Assembly (NCBI GenBank): GCA_023663025.1
Contig: JAMPIC010000009.1
Span: forward strand, 10,475 to 74,474
DNA length: 64,000 bases
Reading direction: 5' to 3'
From: Prevotella sp.
Lineage (GTDB): Bacteria > Bacillota > Clostridia > Oscillospirales > Ruminococcaceae
Each line of letters opens with the position of its first letter. Position 1 is the stretch's first letter. The position numbers were made by a program, and so were the translations under genes. This document shows positions 33,882 to 42,030 of the stretch, piece after piece. Below the pieces are notes generated by a model, which was not told the origin of the DNA, made no database searches, and was given only the letters and a program-made list of their open reading frames with translations.

Positions 33882-34868
33882 CTATATACCCTCCTTTGCC
33901 GCGCCGAGAATTATTTCGCACCTTATCTCGAGAGCCTGCTTGTTGACCGTGTGAACGTCCGCCCTGCTAAGGTCGCCGCGCCAGTTGTAAAGCAGCTCGC
34001 AGCTGAGGAATTCCAGTCCCGCCAGTATCCTTTTGTCGACAGCCGCCAATTCGGGCGGTATAACTATGCTTCTTGCGGGAGTGATGTGCAGGGTCTCGTA
34101 CCGTTCCATAAGCTCACTGAGGTCGAGCTTATCCTTTTTGTAGTGGGCGAAAACGCCCTTTTGGTGAAGTCCCGCCATTATCGCGGGGTACTGCCGCGGG
34201 TCGCTGAGACATATTATTCCCGCCCGGTCTGCGGTAACGTCGGACAGCTTTATCCACTCGGATATGGTGCCCGCGATCTGCATTGAGGAGATGTCCGTCT
34301 CTGCGAGGCTGAAATCCTCCTGCTCCTCGGAAAAATTTATCCCGAAGTAAGGGGCAGCCATTCTGAAAAGGCAGTGATTGTTCTGTATATGACCGCATTC
34401 GCAGCCTATCAGGAACAGCAGCTCCTCCTTGGAGCAAGCTTCGGCAAGTCCGGAGGTCGCCACGATAAACGGGTCTACGTCCTCGGAGACTATCGAGTAT
34501 ATCTCATACTTTTCGGGAGCGTTTCTCACATACACCGTGGGAACGCTTATCTGAAGCCTTTCGGCGCACACGTTCACCGCGTTGTAGAACTCCGCGTATT
34601 TCATTGAGCCGGCGATGTCTGCGGACTGGAATATCCTTTTCACCTTGTTGGGAATTTCCCGTCCCGCAAGGCTTTTGTGTATCTTTGACCAGCCCGAGAA
34701 AGCGGTTATCTTCTGCTTTACGGAGAAGTCCGCGTCGAAAGCGTAGTCCATCATGCCGCCCACGATATGATCCTTGTAGGAGCGGGTGCGGGCGTTAAGG
34801 TACGCCGCAAAGCTTGTGTCTATATCCAGCAGCGGGTTGTAGTCCGCCGCAGTATCCGTATCGAACAT
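33882..34868 (-). CDS. M48 metalloprotease-like protein, altered zinc motif
   Basis: A 328-residue protein with the fold signature of M48 peptidases: ELLFLIGCECGHIQNNH aligns with the usual GHELGHI motif, and VTADRAGIICLSD with the family SADRAG segment. The first zinc His of HExxH is Cys here (CECGH), and the downstream Glu ligand appears as Asp. It may be an inactive scaffold or use a Cys-containing zinc site. There is no membrane span or signal peptide, so it acts in the cytoplasm. It lies between two dynamin-like GTPases in one operon; AAGGAGG precedes the ATG. Confidence 0.72.
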   Translation of the reverse strand: MFDTDTAADYNPLLDIDTSFAAYLNARTRSYKDHIVGGMMDYAFDADFSVKQKITAFSGWSKIHKSLAGREIPNKVKRIFQSADIAGSMKYAEFYNAVNVCAERLQISVPTVYVRNAPEKYEIYSIVSEDVDPFIVATSGLAEACSKEELLFLIGCECGHIQNNHCLFRMAAPYFGINFSEEQEDFSLAETDISSMQIAGTISEWIKLSDVTADRAGIICLSDPRQYPAIMAGLHQKGVFAHYKKDKLDLSELMERYETLHITPARSIVIPPELAAVDKRILAGLEFLSCELLYNWRGDLSRADVHTVNKQALEIRCEIILGAAKEGI

Positions 34869-34908
34869 TTGGGAAAACCTCCTTGATAAAATTGTGGCAG
34901 ACGGCAGA

Positions 34909-36954
34909 TCAGTTCATGCTGTCGGTGAGAGTTTTGTGCAGATTGTAGGTCTCCGCCAGAAGCTCGCCCGTGAATTCGGCGATATTCCGCAGCTTTTCCT
35001 TTTCGTTGTCGGACATGGTTTTCTTTTCCTGTTTAAGCTGATTGAGGTTGTCGAGAGTTTTCTGCGTGTCCAGAAGTATGTTCTCGGTCTCGTCCTCGAT
35101 CTTGGATTTCAGTCCCTGGAAAGAAGCGAAAACCTGCTTGCGGACAGTTTCCGAAAAGTCGGAATGTATCCTCATCTCGTGGAACTGTTTCTTTACGGAC
35201 TGCTTGAAGCTTGCCTTGTACTTGTCGATCCTTTCCTGCACCAGCAGCTTGTCGACGGAGAATTTTCCCGTGAAAGTGCCCGCAAGTCCCGCCACGGCGG
35301 CAATGCACAGCACCACCGGTCCCGCCGCGATGCCCAGCACCGTAGCCAGCGAGAAAGCCGCGTAGAATGTGGCGTAAAATCCCGCGAAGCCCGCCGCGCC
35401 GCCGAGAAGCGCACCCTTTATGCCCGCCTCGCGCAGACCGATGAAAAGTCCTCCCGCGCCCACCGTGCCGATGGAAACGCTGATGATCTGATCCACCACG
35501 CCGCCGTTTCTCGCCCTCTTCTGAGGTACGGAGAACATCTCCTGAATGCGGGCGACGGAAGCGAAGAATTCGTCCTCGAAGGACTGCAAACGCTCTGCCT
35601 CGTCGCTGAGGGCAATGTTTATCTCGTTCTGTATCTGTTCGCAGATGAGCTGCGCCTTGTTCTCGATATTTTCCTTTATTCTCTCCGTCAGCTTGGAGTA
35701 TACTATTTTCAGCTTATCCTTTTTCAGATCGTCCGCGCTCATGGGGTAAGCGTCGATAACCTTCATGGCAGTCTCCTCGATTTGCAGCCAGTAGCTGTCC
35801 AGAATAGGCTGTAAGCCTTGGAACACCTTATTTGCCGCGTCGTTTATGCGGACGAATTCCTCTCTCTTTTTGGTGCGGATATCGTCGATCTCCTCGATGG
35901 CGGCGGTGTATTTGTCCATAAACTCGTCGGTTTCCATCATAAGGGAATTTTCGCGGATAATAATGGAATTGATAAGCTCCGAGCCTGAGCTGATGATCTT
36001 GTTTGCCAGTATCTGGAGGGTAATAACGCCGCGCTCTTGGGTGAGCATGGTTTCCAGAGTTTTCTCAAAGGCGGGGAAATTGCTTTCCGCAAGCATAGCC
36101 TCGTCGCCGGATTCCTTGGCCATAAGGGCTTTTTTGGCGTACACGCCGATGACCTTCGGCTTGCCTATCTTCCGCTTGTAGACGGCGAACTCCTTGGAAT
36201 CCTCGCCCATAACGGCTTTCGCCTTTTCCATAACGTAGCTGCCTATGCGCTTTTCCACGGTCTCGACGATTCTGTCCTCGTCCTCCTTGGAGAAAGTGCC
36301 GAAGCAGTTTACGGCGAAGATGATCCGTCCCATATCGCTGGAGAGCATTTTCTTTTCGAGAAATTCCTTTTCAAACTGGGAAAACGGGGAGTTGGCGCTG
36401 ATAACGAACACCGCCGCGTCTATCTCGGGCAGTATGGACAGGGTAACGTTGGTCATCTGCTCGTCGTCGTTCAGACCGGGGGTGTCGATGATGTCCACGT
36501 TGTTTTTGCAGAAGGACGTGTCGTAGTAGACCGTAGCCTGCTTGACAGTCTCGGCTTTCATCTCGGACTCGTAGGACAGCTTTGTCACATAGTCGGCAAG
36601 TTTGTTTATATCCACGCGCTCGGTGCCGCCGTCCTTGTATTCCACCATAACGTAGGGGGTCTCGCTGTAGGTAACTCTGTTAAGAGTGGCTGTGGCGGGG
36701 AGAACGTCCGCAGGGAGGACTTCCTGTCCCAGCAGGGCGTTGATTAGGGTGCTTTTTCCGCGCTTGAACTCGCCGACGATAGCCACCTCGAAGTGGTCGT
36801 TGGCGACCTTTTCCACCGTATCGCCTATGGATTTCGCGGTATGTACCAGTTCGATATCCTCGCAGTATTCTTTCAGCTGGGTAAGACTTTCCGTAAGCTC
36901 GGAGACGGTCCGCTTATAGGCGGAGTAGCTTCCGTAATTCAGTGCCTGTTCCAT
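34909..36954 (-). CDS. Dynamin-like GTPase (first, membrane-inserting)
   Basis: A 681-residue GTPase. G1 is GEFKRGKSTLIN (about residue 61), G3 IIDTPGLND; the G4 position reads VNCFG rather than NKxD, a change that may lower guanine specificity. After a helical stalk there is a glycine/alanine-rich hydrophobic region at about residues 480-570 (GGAAGFAGFYATFYAAFSL and a second segment), the usual membrane paddle of bacterial dynamins. AGGAGG precedes the ATG. It is the first gene of the operon, 40 bp before the M48-like gene. Confidence 0.9.
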   Translation of the reverse strand: MEQALNYGSYSAYKRTVSELTESLTQLKEYCEDIELVHTAKSIGDTVEKVANDHFEVAIVGEFKRGKSTLINALLGQEVLPADVLPATATLNRVTYSETPYVMVEYKDGGTERVDINKLADYVTKLSYESEMKAETVKQATVYYDTSFCKNNVDIIDTPGLNDDEQMTNVTLSILPEIDAAVFVISANSPFSQFEKEFLEKKMLSSDMGRIIFAVNCFGTFSKEDEDRIVETVEKRIGSYVMEKAKAVMGEDSKEFAVYKRKIGKPKVIGVYAKKALMAKESGDEAMLAESNFPAFEKTLETMLTQERGVITLQILANKIISSGSELINSIIIRENSLMMETDEFMDKYTAAIEEIDDIRTKKREEFVRINDAANKVFQGLQPILDSYWLQIEETAMKVIDAYPMSADDLKKDKLKIVYSKLTERIKENIENKAQLICEQIQNEINIALSDEAERLQSFEDEFFASVARIQEMFSVPQKRARNGGVVDQIISVSIGTVGAGGLFIGLREAGIKGALLGGAAGFAGFYATFYAAFSLATVLGIAAGPVVLCIAAVAGLAGTFTGKFSVDKLLVQERIDKYKASFKQSVKKQFHEMRIHSDFSETVRKQVFASFQGLKSKIEDETENILLDTQKTLDNLNQLKQEKKTMSDNEKEKLRNIAEFTGELLAETYNLHKTLTDSMN

Positions 36955-37096
36955 ATAGATCCTCCTAAATTAAATTTATGTGAACGCAGAGCGTGTGAAA
37001 AATTCAAAATGGGGAATATGCCCGGTCTTCACGGTCGGACGGCTTTACGGGGGACGTTTATGTTCCCGATATGCAAACCGCCCAATATACACCCTA

Positions 37097-37159
37097 ATTA
37101 TAGCACGTTATTGTATGGAATGTCAATCGCATTAATAATTTTTGTACATATATGTACAA
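37097..37159 (-). promoter_or_regulatory. Promoter of the dynamin operon with palindrome
   Basis: On the minus strand TTGACA (37126-37121), 18 bp, TATAAT (37102-37097). The perfect 18-bp palindrome TTGTACATATATGTACAA (37142-37159) lies 15 bp upstream of the -35 box, a position suited to an activator or looping repressor. The rest of 36955-37343 holds the divergent corC promoter and no gene. Confidence 0.78.
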
Positions 37160-37272
37160 TATGTAAATTAAAACTGGTAAAAGTGCTAAAACGCGGGGCG
37201 GAACAATATATTTCGGACTTTTCATTTGTCACAGCGCAGCGGTGCGTTTCGGCAGGAAATTTTCCAAAAGGC

Positions 37273-37301
37273 TTGAAAAAAATCTCAGTATATGTTATGA
37301 T
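37273..37301 (+). promoter_or_regulatory. Sigma-A promoter of the CorC-type gene
   Basis: TTGAAA (37273-37278), 17-bp spacer, TATGAT (37296-37301). Confidence 0.7.
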
Positions 37302-37343
37302 AAAATGTATTGTATTATATTGGGAAAGGCATGGTAGACGACT

Positions 37344-38600
37344 GTGAAGTACATGGCAATCGCGCTGCTTTTGGTTATGTCGGCGCTCTTTTCATCTATG
37401 GAAACGGCTTTTTCGTCCGTAAATAAGATACGTCTCAAGCACGACGCCGCAAACGGCAATAAGAAAGCCGCACGCGCCCTGAAAATTGCGGAAAATTTTG
37501 ACAAGGCTCTCACCACGATTTTGGTGGGAAACAATATCGTCAATATTCTTTCGTCCTCGCTGGGAACTATAATTTTCACCGGACTTTTCGGCGCGGCGGG
37601 CGTGGCGGTATCCACGGCGGTAATGACCGTTCTGGTGCTTATTTTCGGGGAAATAATCCCCAAATCCTTTGCCAAGCAGAACGCCGAAAAATGCGCCCTT
37701 GCCTTTTCGGGAATGCTCGGAGGAATAATGTGGGCGCTTACGCCCGTGTCCTCGGTGTTCCTGTTCCTGCAAAGGGCTGTGTCGAAACTGTCAAAGCCCG
37801 ACAATTCCCCAAATTTTACCGAGGACGAGCTTAAATATATCATCGACGAGATCGAGGATCAGGGCGTTCTCGAGGAGCAGGAAAGCGATCTGGTGCGTTC
37901 CGCGCTGGAATTCGACGAGACCACGGTGGAGCAGATACTTCAGCCGAGGGTAAAGGTGGTCGCCGCAGAGCGGGGCGAGGATATCGAAAAGATCAAGGAA
38001 ATTTTTATCCGCGACAGATACACAAGGCTTCCGGTTTACGACAAATCGCTGGACAATATTTTGGGTCTTATCAATGAAAAAGACTTTTTCGCCATGATAT
38101 TGGATCCGGAGGGAAAGCCGCAGAATATAGAGGGGATCATTCAAAAGGCTTTGTATGTGTCCGAAATGAAGCTTATCTCCGAGCTGCTGTACGATATGCA
38201 GCGCACCAAGATACACATGGCGATAGTTAAGGATCAGTACGGCGGAACGAGCGGCATAGTCACCATGGAGGACATCATCGAGGAGCTTGTGGGAGAGATA
38301 TACGACGAAAACGACGAGGTGATAGACAGCGTCGTCAAGGTCGCGGAAAACATCTACGAGGTTCGGGCGGACGTGAACATAAACGATCTGCTTGAAAAGC
38401 TGGAGCTGCCCGAAAATCTTATCGAAAGCGACAGCAACACGGTGGGCGGCTGGGCAATGGAGCTTTTCGGACGAATACCCGAAACGAACGCTTCCATAAC
38501 CAATGGCATATTTACGGTCACCGTTCTGGAAGCCGACGAGCAGTCCGTGTCAAAATTGGGCGTCAAGATAGATATGCCCGAGGAAAAGACCGAGGAATAG
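37344..38600 (+). CDS. CNNM/CorC-type transporter (HlyC/CorC family)
   Basis: A 418-residue membrane protein. The N-terminal DUF21/CNNM domain has about four membrane segments (FSSMETAFSSVN near the start, LVGNNIVNILSS, GEIIPKSFAK); then come two CBS domains (TRLPVYDKSLDNILGLI and IAIVKDQYGGTSGIVTMEDI-type) and a C-terminal CorC_HlyC domain. The family moves or senses Mg2+/Co2+ or Na+/Mg2+; substrate not shown. The GTG at 37344 is the first usable codon after an in-frame stop (37335-37337); ATG 37353 is possible. No good ribosome site is close, so the start is uncertain. Confidence 0.88.
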   Translation: MKYMAIALLLVMSALFSSMETAFSSVNKIRLKHDAANGNKKAARALKIAENFDKALTTILVGNNIVNILSSSLGTIIFTGLFGAAGVAVSTAVMTVLVLIFGEIIPKSFAKQNAEKCALAFSGMLGGIMWALTPVSSVFLFLQRAVSKLSKPDNSPNFTEDELKYIIDEIEDQGVLEEQESDLVRSALEFDETTVEQILQPRVKVVAAERGEDIEKIKEIFIRDRYTRLPVYDKSLDNILGLINEKDFFAMILDPEGKPQNIEGIIQKALYVSEMKLISELLYDMQRTKIHMAIVKDQYGGTSGIVTMEDIIEELVGEIYDENDEVIDSVVKVAENIYEVRADVNINDLLEKLELPENLIESDSNTVGGWAMELFGRIPETNASITNGIFTVTVLEADEQSVSKLGVKIDMPEEKTEE

Positions 38601-38608
38601 CGGGGAAC

Positions 38609-38654
38609 TTTTCCGCAAACGTCTGTTGACTTTTTGCGGAAAATATGCTATGAT
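38609..38654 (+). promoter_or_regulatory. Promoter of MFS operon inside inverted repeat
   Basis: TTGACT (38626-38631), 17 bp, TATGAT (38649-38654). TTTTCCGCAAA (38609-38619) and TTTGCGGAAAA (38633-38643) are perfect 11-bp inverted arms around the -35 box; they may be an operator or the terminator of the upstream gene. Confidence 0.6.
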
Positions 38655-38688
38655 TAATAAAACGATTTTACAGTCAGAGGTTGAGTTT

Positions 38689-38805
38689 ATGTTCTGGAAA
38701 ACGGCAAATTTACAGCTTTCAAAAGGTTCGGTTTTTCCCCTTTACGGGGATAGTGCGCCCTTTTTTAAGCGGGTTTGCCGTGAAAGTTTTTCGTCGGTAA
38801 CATAG
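38689..38805 (+). CDS. Leader peptide of MFS exporter, 38 aa
   Basis: A short ORF with AGAGG 8 bp before its ATG, located between the promoter and a terminator-like hairpin that precedes an MFS exporter. The peptide begins MFWKTANLQLSKG and ends FFKRVCRESFSSVT. Inside it GGTTCG (38725-38730) can pair with CGAACC just past its stop (38821-38826), so ribosome position would change downstream folding. This is the layout of ribosome-mediated attenuation known upstream of erm, ABC-F and some tet genes. That this one responds to a ribosome-targeting drug is inference. Confidence 0.6.
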   Translation: MFWKTANLQLSKGSVFPLYGDSAPFFKRVCRESFSSVT

Positions 38806-38843
38806 GCGAAAGCGTTTCCGCGAACCGAATAAATGTGCGCATT

Positions 38844-38886
38844 ATCTCCTTAACGGTTTATTAAATAAATGTTAAGGAGATTTTTT
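38844..38886 (+). terminator. Attenuator hairpin covering the MFS ribosome site
   Basis: ATCTCCTTAAC (38844-38854) pairs perfectly with GTTAAGGAGAT (38871-38881), followed by T6 and at once the ATG at 38887. The stem contains the AAGGAG ribosome site, so the folded form could both end transcription and block translation. Confidence 0.75.
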
Positions 38887-39999
38887 ATGTCAAAATTCAA
38901 TATTAAAAAGCAGCTTTCAAAGCTGTACCTGTCATCAGTACTGGGAAACCTGTCGCTGACGGGAGCTTGGGTCGCCATACTTGCGGCGAGAGGATACAGT
39001 CTTGTGGAGATAGGGATTGCCGAGACCGTTTTCCACATCACGAGCCTGATCTTCGAGATACCCTCGGGAGCGCTTGCGGACGTGTTCGGCAGAAAGAAAA
39101 TGCTCGTCGTGAGCAGCGTTATGAGAATGATCGGGAACGTCATAATGATATTTTCATGCGGACTTTTTACGGTGTGCCTTTCAATTGCTTTTCAGGCGCT
39201 GAGCTATAATTTCTCCTCGGGCACGGGGGACGCTCTCGCGTACGATTCTCTCAAAGCCGCCGAAGCGGAGAGCGGGTTTGAGAGGTATATGTCCCGTCAG
39301 CTTGTCATATACAGGCTTTGCGGCGGAATATCCACCCTGTGCGCGGGGTTCGCCGTTTTTATCGGTCACCAAATCGCCTACAGCACCGATCTTGTCACCG
39401 GCGCGGTTCAGATAGCGGTACTGGCTTCTCTGAGCGAGGTTTGCGCGGGGGAAGCAAACGTCCCCAAAACGCGGAGAAGTCCGAAAGTGCTCTGCGCGGA
39501 ACTTGCCGCCTGCTTTAAGGAAAGCTTTGCTTTTCTGAGACGGGCGGGAAAAGCGGTGAAACTGATGATGTGCAACTCTCTTGTGGGGGCGGTCGATACT
39601 CTGCTGCTGTTCTTTTTGCAGGCAAAGCTCACCGAAAAAGGCATACCCTCGCGGGCTTTGGGTTTTGCCCTGCTTTTTATGGAAATGGGCGGTATTGTCG
39701 GTTCAAAGCTGATACTGAAGCTGCCCAAGCTCGGCTATCGGAGCGTGTTTGTTATCGCGGCTGCGCTTGTTTCGGCGGGAGTTTTCGCGGAGCGCTCCTC
39801 CATGTGGGGGATAGCCGCTCTGGGCGGATTTTTGGCGGCGGCGGGCGACGACGCTTTGCAGGTGCGGACGAACGCGCTATTGCAGGATATGTTCCCGTCG
39901 GAGCAGCGGGCGACGCTTACATCGGCGGAATCGTTTTCGTTTTCCGTTATTATGGCGGTACTGTCTCCTCTTGCCGGATTTGCGTTTACTTATCTGTAA
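38887..39999 (+). CDS. MFS efflux transporter
   Basis: A 370-residue major facilitator protein with about ten to twelve hydrophobic segments. The loop 2-3 signature is clear (IPSGALADVFGRKKMLVVSS), and a second-half equivalent is weaker. The family exports drugs such as tetracycline or macrolides; the substrate here is unknown. The start at 38887 is set by AAGGAG in the attenuator stem; an upstream in-frame ATG at 38869 lies in the loop. The leader peptide and attenuator upstream suggest induction by translation inhibitors. Confidence 0.88.
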   Translation: MSKFNIKKQLSKLYLSSVLGNLSLTGAWVAILAARGYSLVEIGIAETVFHITSLIFEIPSGALADVFGRKKMLVVSSVMRMIGNVIMIFSCGLFTVCLSIAFQALSYNFSSGTGDALAYDSLKAAEAESGFERYMSRQLVIYRLCGGISTLCAGFAVFIGHQIAYSTDLVTGAVQIAVLASLSEVCAGEANVPKTRRSPKVLCAELAACFKESFAFLRRAGKAVKLMMCNSLVGAVDTLLLFFLQAKLTEKGIPSRALGFALLFMEMGGIVGSKLILKLPKLGYRSVFVIAAALVSAGVFAERSSMWGIAALGGFLAAAGDDALQVRTNALLQDMFPSEQRATLTSAESFSFSVIMAVLSPLAGFAFTYL

Positions 40000-40013
40000 T
40001 GCCGCGCGGTGAA

Positions 40014-40046
40014 AAAGTCCCGGAAACAAAACTTTTTCGGGACTTT
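40014..40046 (+). terminator. Hairpin after MFS gene
   Basis: AAAGTCCCG (40014-40022) and CGGGACTTT (40038-40046) pair around a 15-nt loop. There is no T-run after it. The same AAAGTCCCG/CGGGACTTT motif appears in the hairpin at 24142-24175. Confidence 0.5.
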
Positions 40047-40115
40047 GAGGATATTGAAATTCTCCGTTGGAAAGCAGGACGCATTTCCCCTGCGGCTGTC
40101 TGAGTGCCGAAAAAT

Positions 40116-40147
40116 AAACCGTACCCTTTTCGGGGTACGGTTTTATT
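40116..40147. terminator. Bidirectional terminator
   Basis: AAACCGTACCC (40116-40126) and GGGTACGGTTT (40133-40143), with T-rich sequence on the right and A-rich on the left. It ends the minus-strand DUF4179 gene and possibly the MFS transcript. Confidence 0.8.
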
Positions 40148-40149
40148 TG

Positions 40150-41307
40150 TTATTCCTCCGTTTCGTAAACAGGCTCGGGGTTGAGGGGGACGGTTACGCC
40201 GCAGATGTCTATCGCCTCTATGTCGTTAAGGTCGATAACGTCCATTTTGGTTACGCCTCCTCTTTTGGAAGTGAAATAACCGTAACAAGACGCCTCGCGA
40301 TAATCCTCCTTGTCTTCAGTCAAAGCGCCTTTGGGTGTAACGCTTACTCTGTCGCCGTTTTTATAGATAAGCCACACATTGCCCCATGAAACAAAGGCGT
40401 TGGTGTTGGTAGGCTGTGAGGAATCCATTGTACCGTTTACTTCAATGCCGAAAGGCGAAATTCCCACGGTCTCCACATACATTTCAACCGTTCTCAGCGT
40501 ATCCTCGTCGGGAGCCTCCCCGCCCCAGTCGGGCGAATAGGGCCATCTGTCCTTGAAAACAGCGGTTTGATTTACGCCGATACTTTTTTTCAGGTCTTTA
40601 ACATCGCTTGTCACTTCAAAGCTTAACGATGCAAGCAAGGCGCGGGCGTCCTCGGCGGGGTCTATATGGTTGGTCAGGTCGATACGCTTGCCGTCGTCCC
40701 GAAGGGCATACTGAAAAACGTCGCCCTTTTCAATTTTCTTGCCGAACCCTGTGATTATCGCGGTGTTTACGGTGTTTTCCGAAACGTCCAAAATTTCCCA
40801 GAAGGAAGCACGCGTTCTGTGCTCATAGCCTTTTATGGGGTCATCGGTAAAGGGGTCAGCTGTAAAAAAAGTAAACTGATTGTCGTGAATATCGTCAAGG
40901 TCGAGCAGGTCGGGGTCTTGAACCTCGATGTTGTCAATCATTAAATTGATGTAAAGCGAATAGCCGTCGCTGATAACGTCCCCAACGGTAAAATTGTAAG
41001 GCACGCCCTCGGCGTTTTCGATTTGGACATTGCCGACCTCTAATTTGTAATCGTCCATACTGCTTTCAACAAGAGCAGCCGTGTTTCCGAAAAGCTTATG
41101 CCCCCAGCCGAAGCCCGCCGCCGAAACGGTTATTCCGCACACAAGCACCAGTGCGCACACCGCCGCCGTTACGCCAATTCTCCTTTTAGGCAGGGGGACT
41201 TTGTACCCCGCCTCCGCTTCAGCCCTTATTTTCGCCGAGGTCACAATATCCCGCCCCGGGGAGAGCCGCTCCATTGTTTCCTTTATTTGGTTTTCCAAAA
41301 TTTTCAT
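40150..41307 (-). CDS. DUF4179-type membrane protein, likely anti-sigma
   Basis: A 385-residue protein with a cytoplasmic N-terminus of ~43 residues (ERLSPGRDIVTSAKIRAEA), one membrane segment (about 44-64) and a large extracellular domain. This layout, directly after an ECF sigma gene, is that of DUF4179 proteins, commonly taken as cognate anti-sigma or sensor proteins. The start at 41307 has AAAGGAG 8 bp upstream; an ATG 6 bp earlier is too close to that site. It overlaps the sigma gene end by 89 bp. A bidirectional terminator follows its stop. Confidence 0.8.
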   Translation of the reverse strand: MKILENQIKETMERLSPGRDIVTSAKIRAEAEAGYKVPLPKRRIGVTAAVCALVLVCGITVSAAGFGWGHKLFGNTAALVESSMDDYKLEVGNVQIENAEGVPYNFTVGDVISDGYSLYINLMIDNIEVQDPDLLDLDDIHDNQFTFFTADPFTDDPIKGYEHRTRASFWEILDVSENTVNTAIITGFGKKIEKGDVFQYALRDDGKRIDLTNHIDPAEDARALLASLSFEVTSDVKDLKKSIGVNQTAVFKDRWPYSPDWGGEAPDEDTLRTVEMYVETVGISPFGIEVNGTMDSSQPTNTNAFVSWGNVWLIYKNGDRVSVTPKGALTEDKEDYREASCYGYFTSKRGGVTKMDVIDLNDIEAIDICGVTVPLNPEPVYETEE

Positions 41308-41785
41308 ATTCATTGCTCCTTTCAAGCTTTTCTTTAAGTAATTTTCTTGCCCGCTCAAGCCGCGTGGTGACGGCTGTTGCGGAAATTTTAAGGGTTTTTG
41401 CGATTTCCTTCACGGACATATTTTCATAGTAGAAAAGCAGCACCGCCGTTTTGTACTTGCCGTCCAGTTCCGAAACCGCCCGAAATAATTCCGACTGCTC
41501 GGGGTAGTTGAATTGGCTTGTAATTTTTTCCAGCTCCTCGGGGTCGTCGGAAAAATGCTTTCTCCTGCGGAGAATTTTCCGCGCCGCGTTCACCGTCACC
41601 CGTATCAGCCACGCACGGCAGTGTTCCTCGCTTTCAAAGGGATTGTTCCGCCTGAAAAGCTGATAAACGGCTTCTTCGGCGGCGTCCTCAGCGTCGCTTT
41701 GCGAACGGAGCAGCACCGCCGCGTGGGCAAAAAGCCGTCCCGAATTTTCCCGGGCGACCCGTTCAAATTCCTCCTTGCAGAGCAT
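41219..41785 (-). CDS. ECF RNA polymerase sigma factor
   Basis: A 188-residue ECF sigma factor. Region 2 contains SDAEDAAEEAVYQLF and AWLIRVTVNAARKIL; region 4 contains YKTAVLLFYYENMSVKEIA with recognition helix ATAVTTRLERARKLL. Family members usually end near that helix (residue ~157); here ~30 more residues (GKPNKGNNGAALPG) overlap the start of the anti-sigma gene, either a real extended overlap or a frameshift near 41300. AAAGGAAGTG precedes the ATG. The target genes are unknown. Confidence 0.9.
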   Translation of the reverse strand: MLCKEEFERVARENSGRLFAHAAVLLRSQSDAEDAAEEAVYQLFRRNNPFESEEHCRAWLIRVTVNAARKILRRRKHFSDDPEELEKITSQFNYPEQSELFRAVSELDGKYKTAVLLFYYENMSVKEIAKTLKISATAVTTRLERARKLLKEKLERSNEYENFGKPNKGNNGAALPGAGYCDLGENKG

Positions 41786-41816
41786 TTTATCACTTCCTTT
41801 CCGATGTACATCACTT

Positions 41817-41845
41817 TATATATCCCCGAGGCGGGCAAAATGTCA
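41817..41845 (-). promoter_or_regulatory. Promoter of the ECF sigma operon
   Basis: On the minus strand TGACAT (41845-41840), 17 bp, TATATA (41822-41817). It could be read by sigma-A or by the ECF factor itself. GATGTACATC (41803-41812) is a short palindrome in the leader. Confidence 0.5.
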
Positions 41846-41963
41846 CATAAATTTTAATTTTTGTGGGACTGCATAAAAATTTTTACTTTTTTTGTGCGGA
41901 ATAACAAATCCGCCCGCAAATTTACGGACGGCATAAATGTTAATAAAAATATTTTGCAGGGGC

Positions 41964-41982
41964 GGGACGGGAAACCCGTCCC
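41964..41982. repeat. Palindromic GC repeat
   Basis: GGGACGGG-aaa-CCCGTCCC, in the AT-rich gap between metG and the sigma gene. The same palindrome occurs at 47883-47901. Nothing else is seen in 41846-42030. Confidence 0.65.
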
Positions 41983-42030
41983 CTACAAATTGTGTCAAAT
42001 GCAATTGCATAAAATAATTATTAATTATCG

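Noticed and set aside
38744..38826. Possible riboswitch aptamer before the MFS gene
   Set aside because: I compared it with the yybP-ykoY, fluoride and guanidine classes from memory and found no match; the leader-peptide reading frame explains the sequence better.
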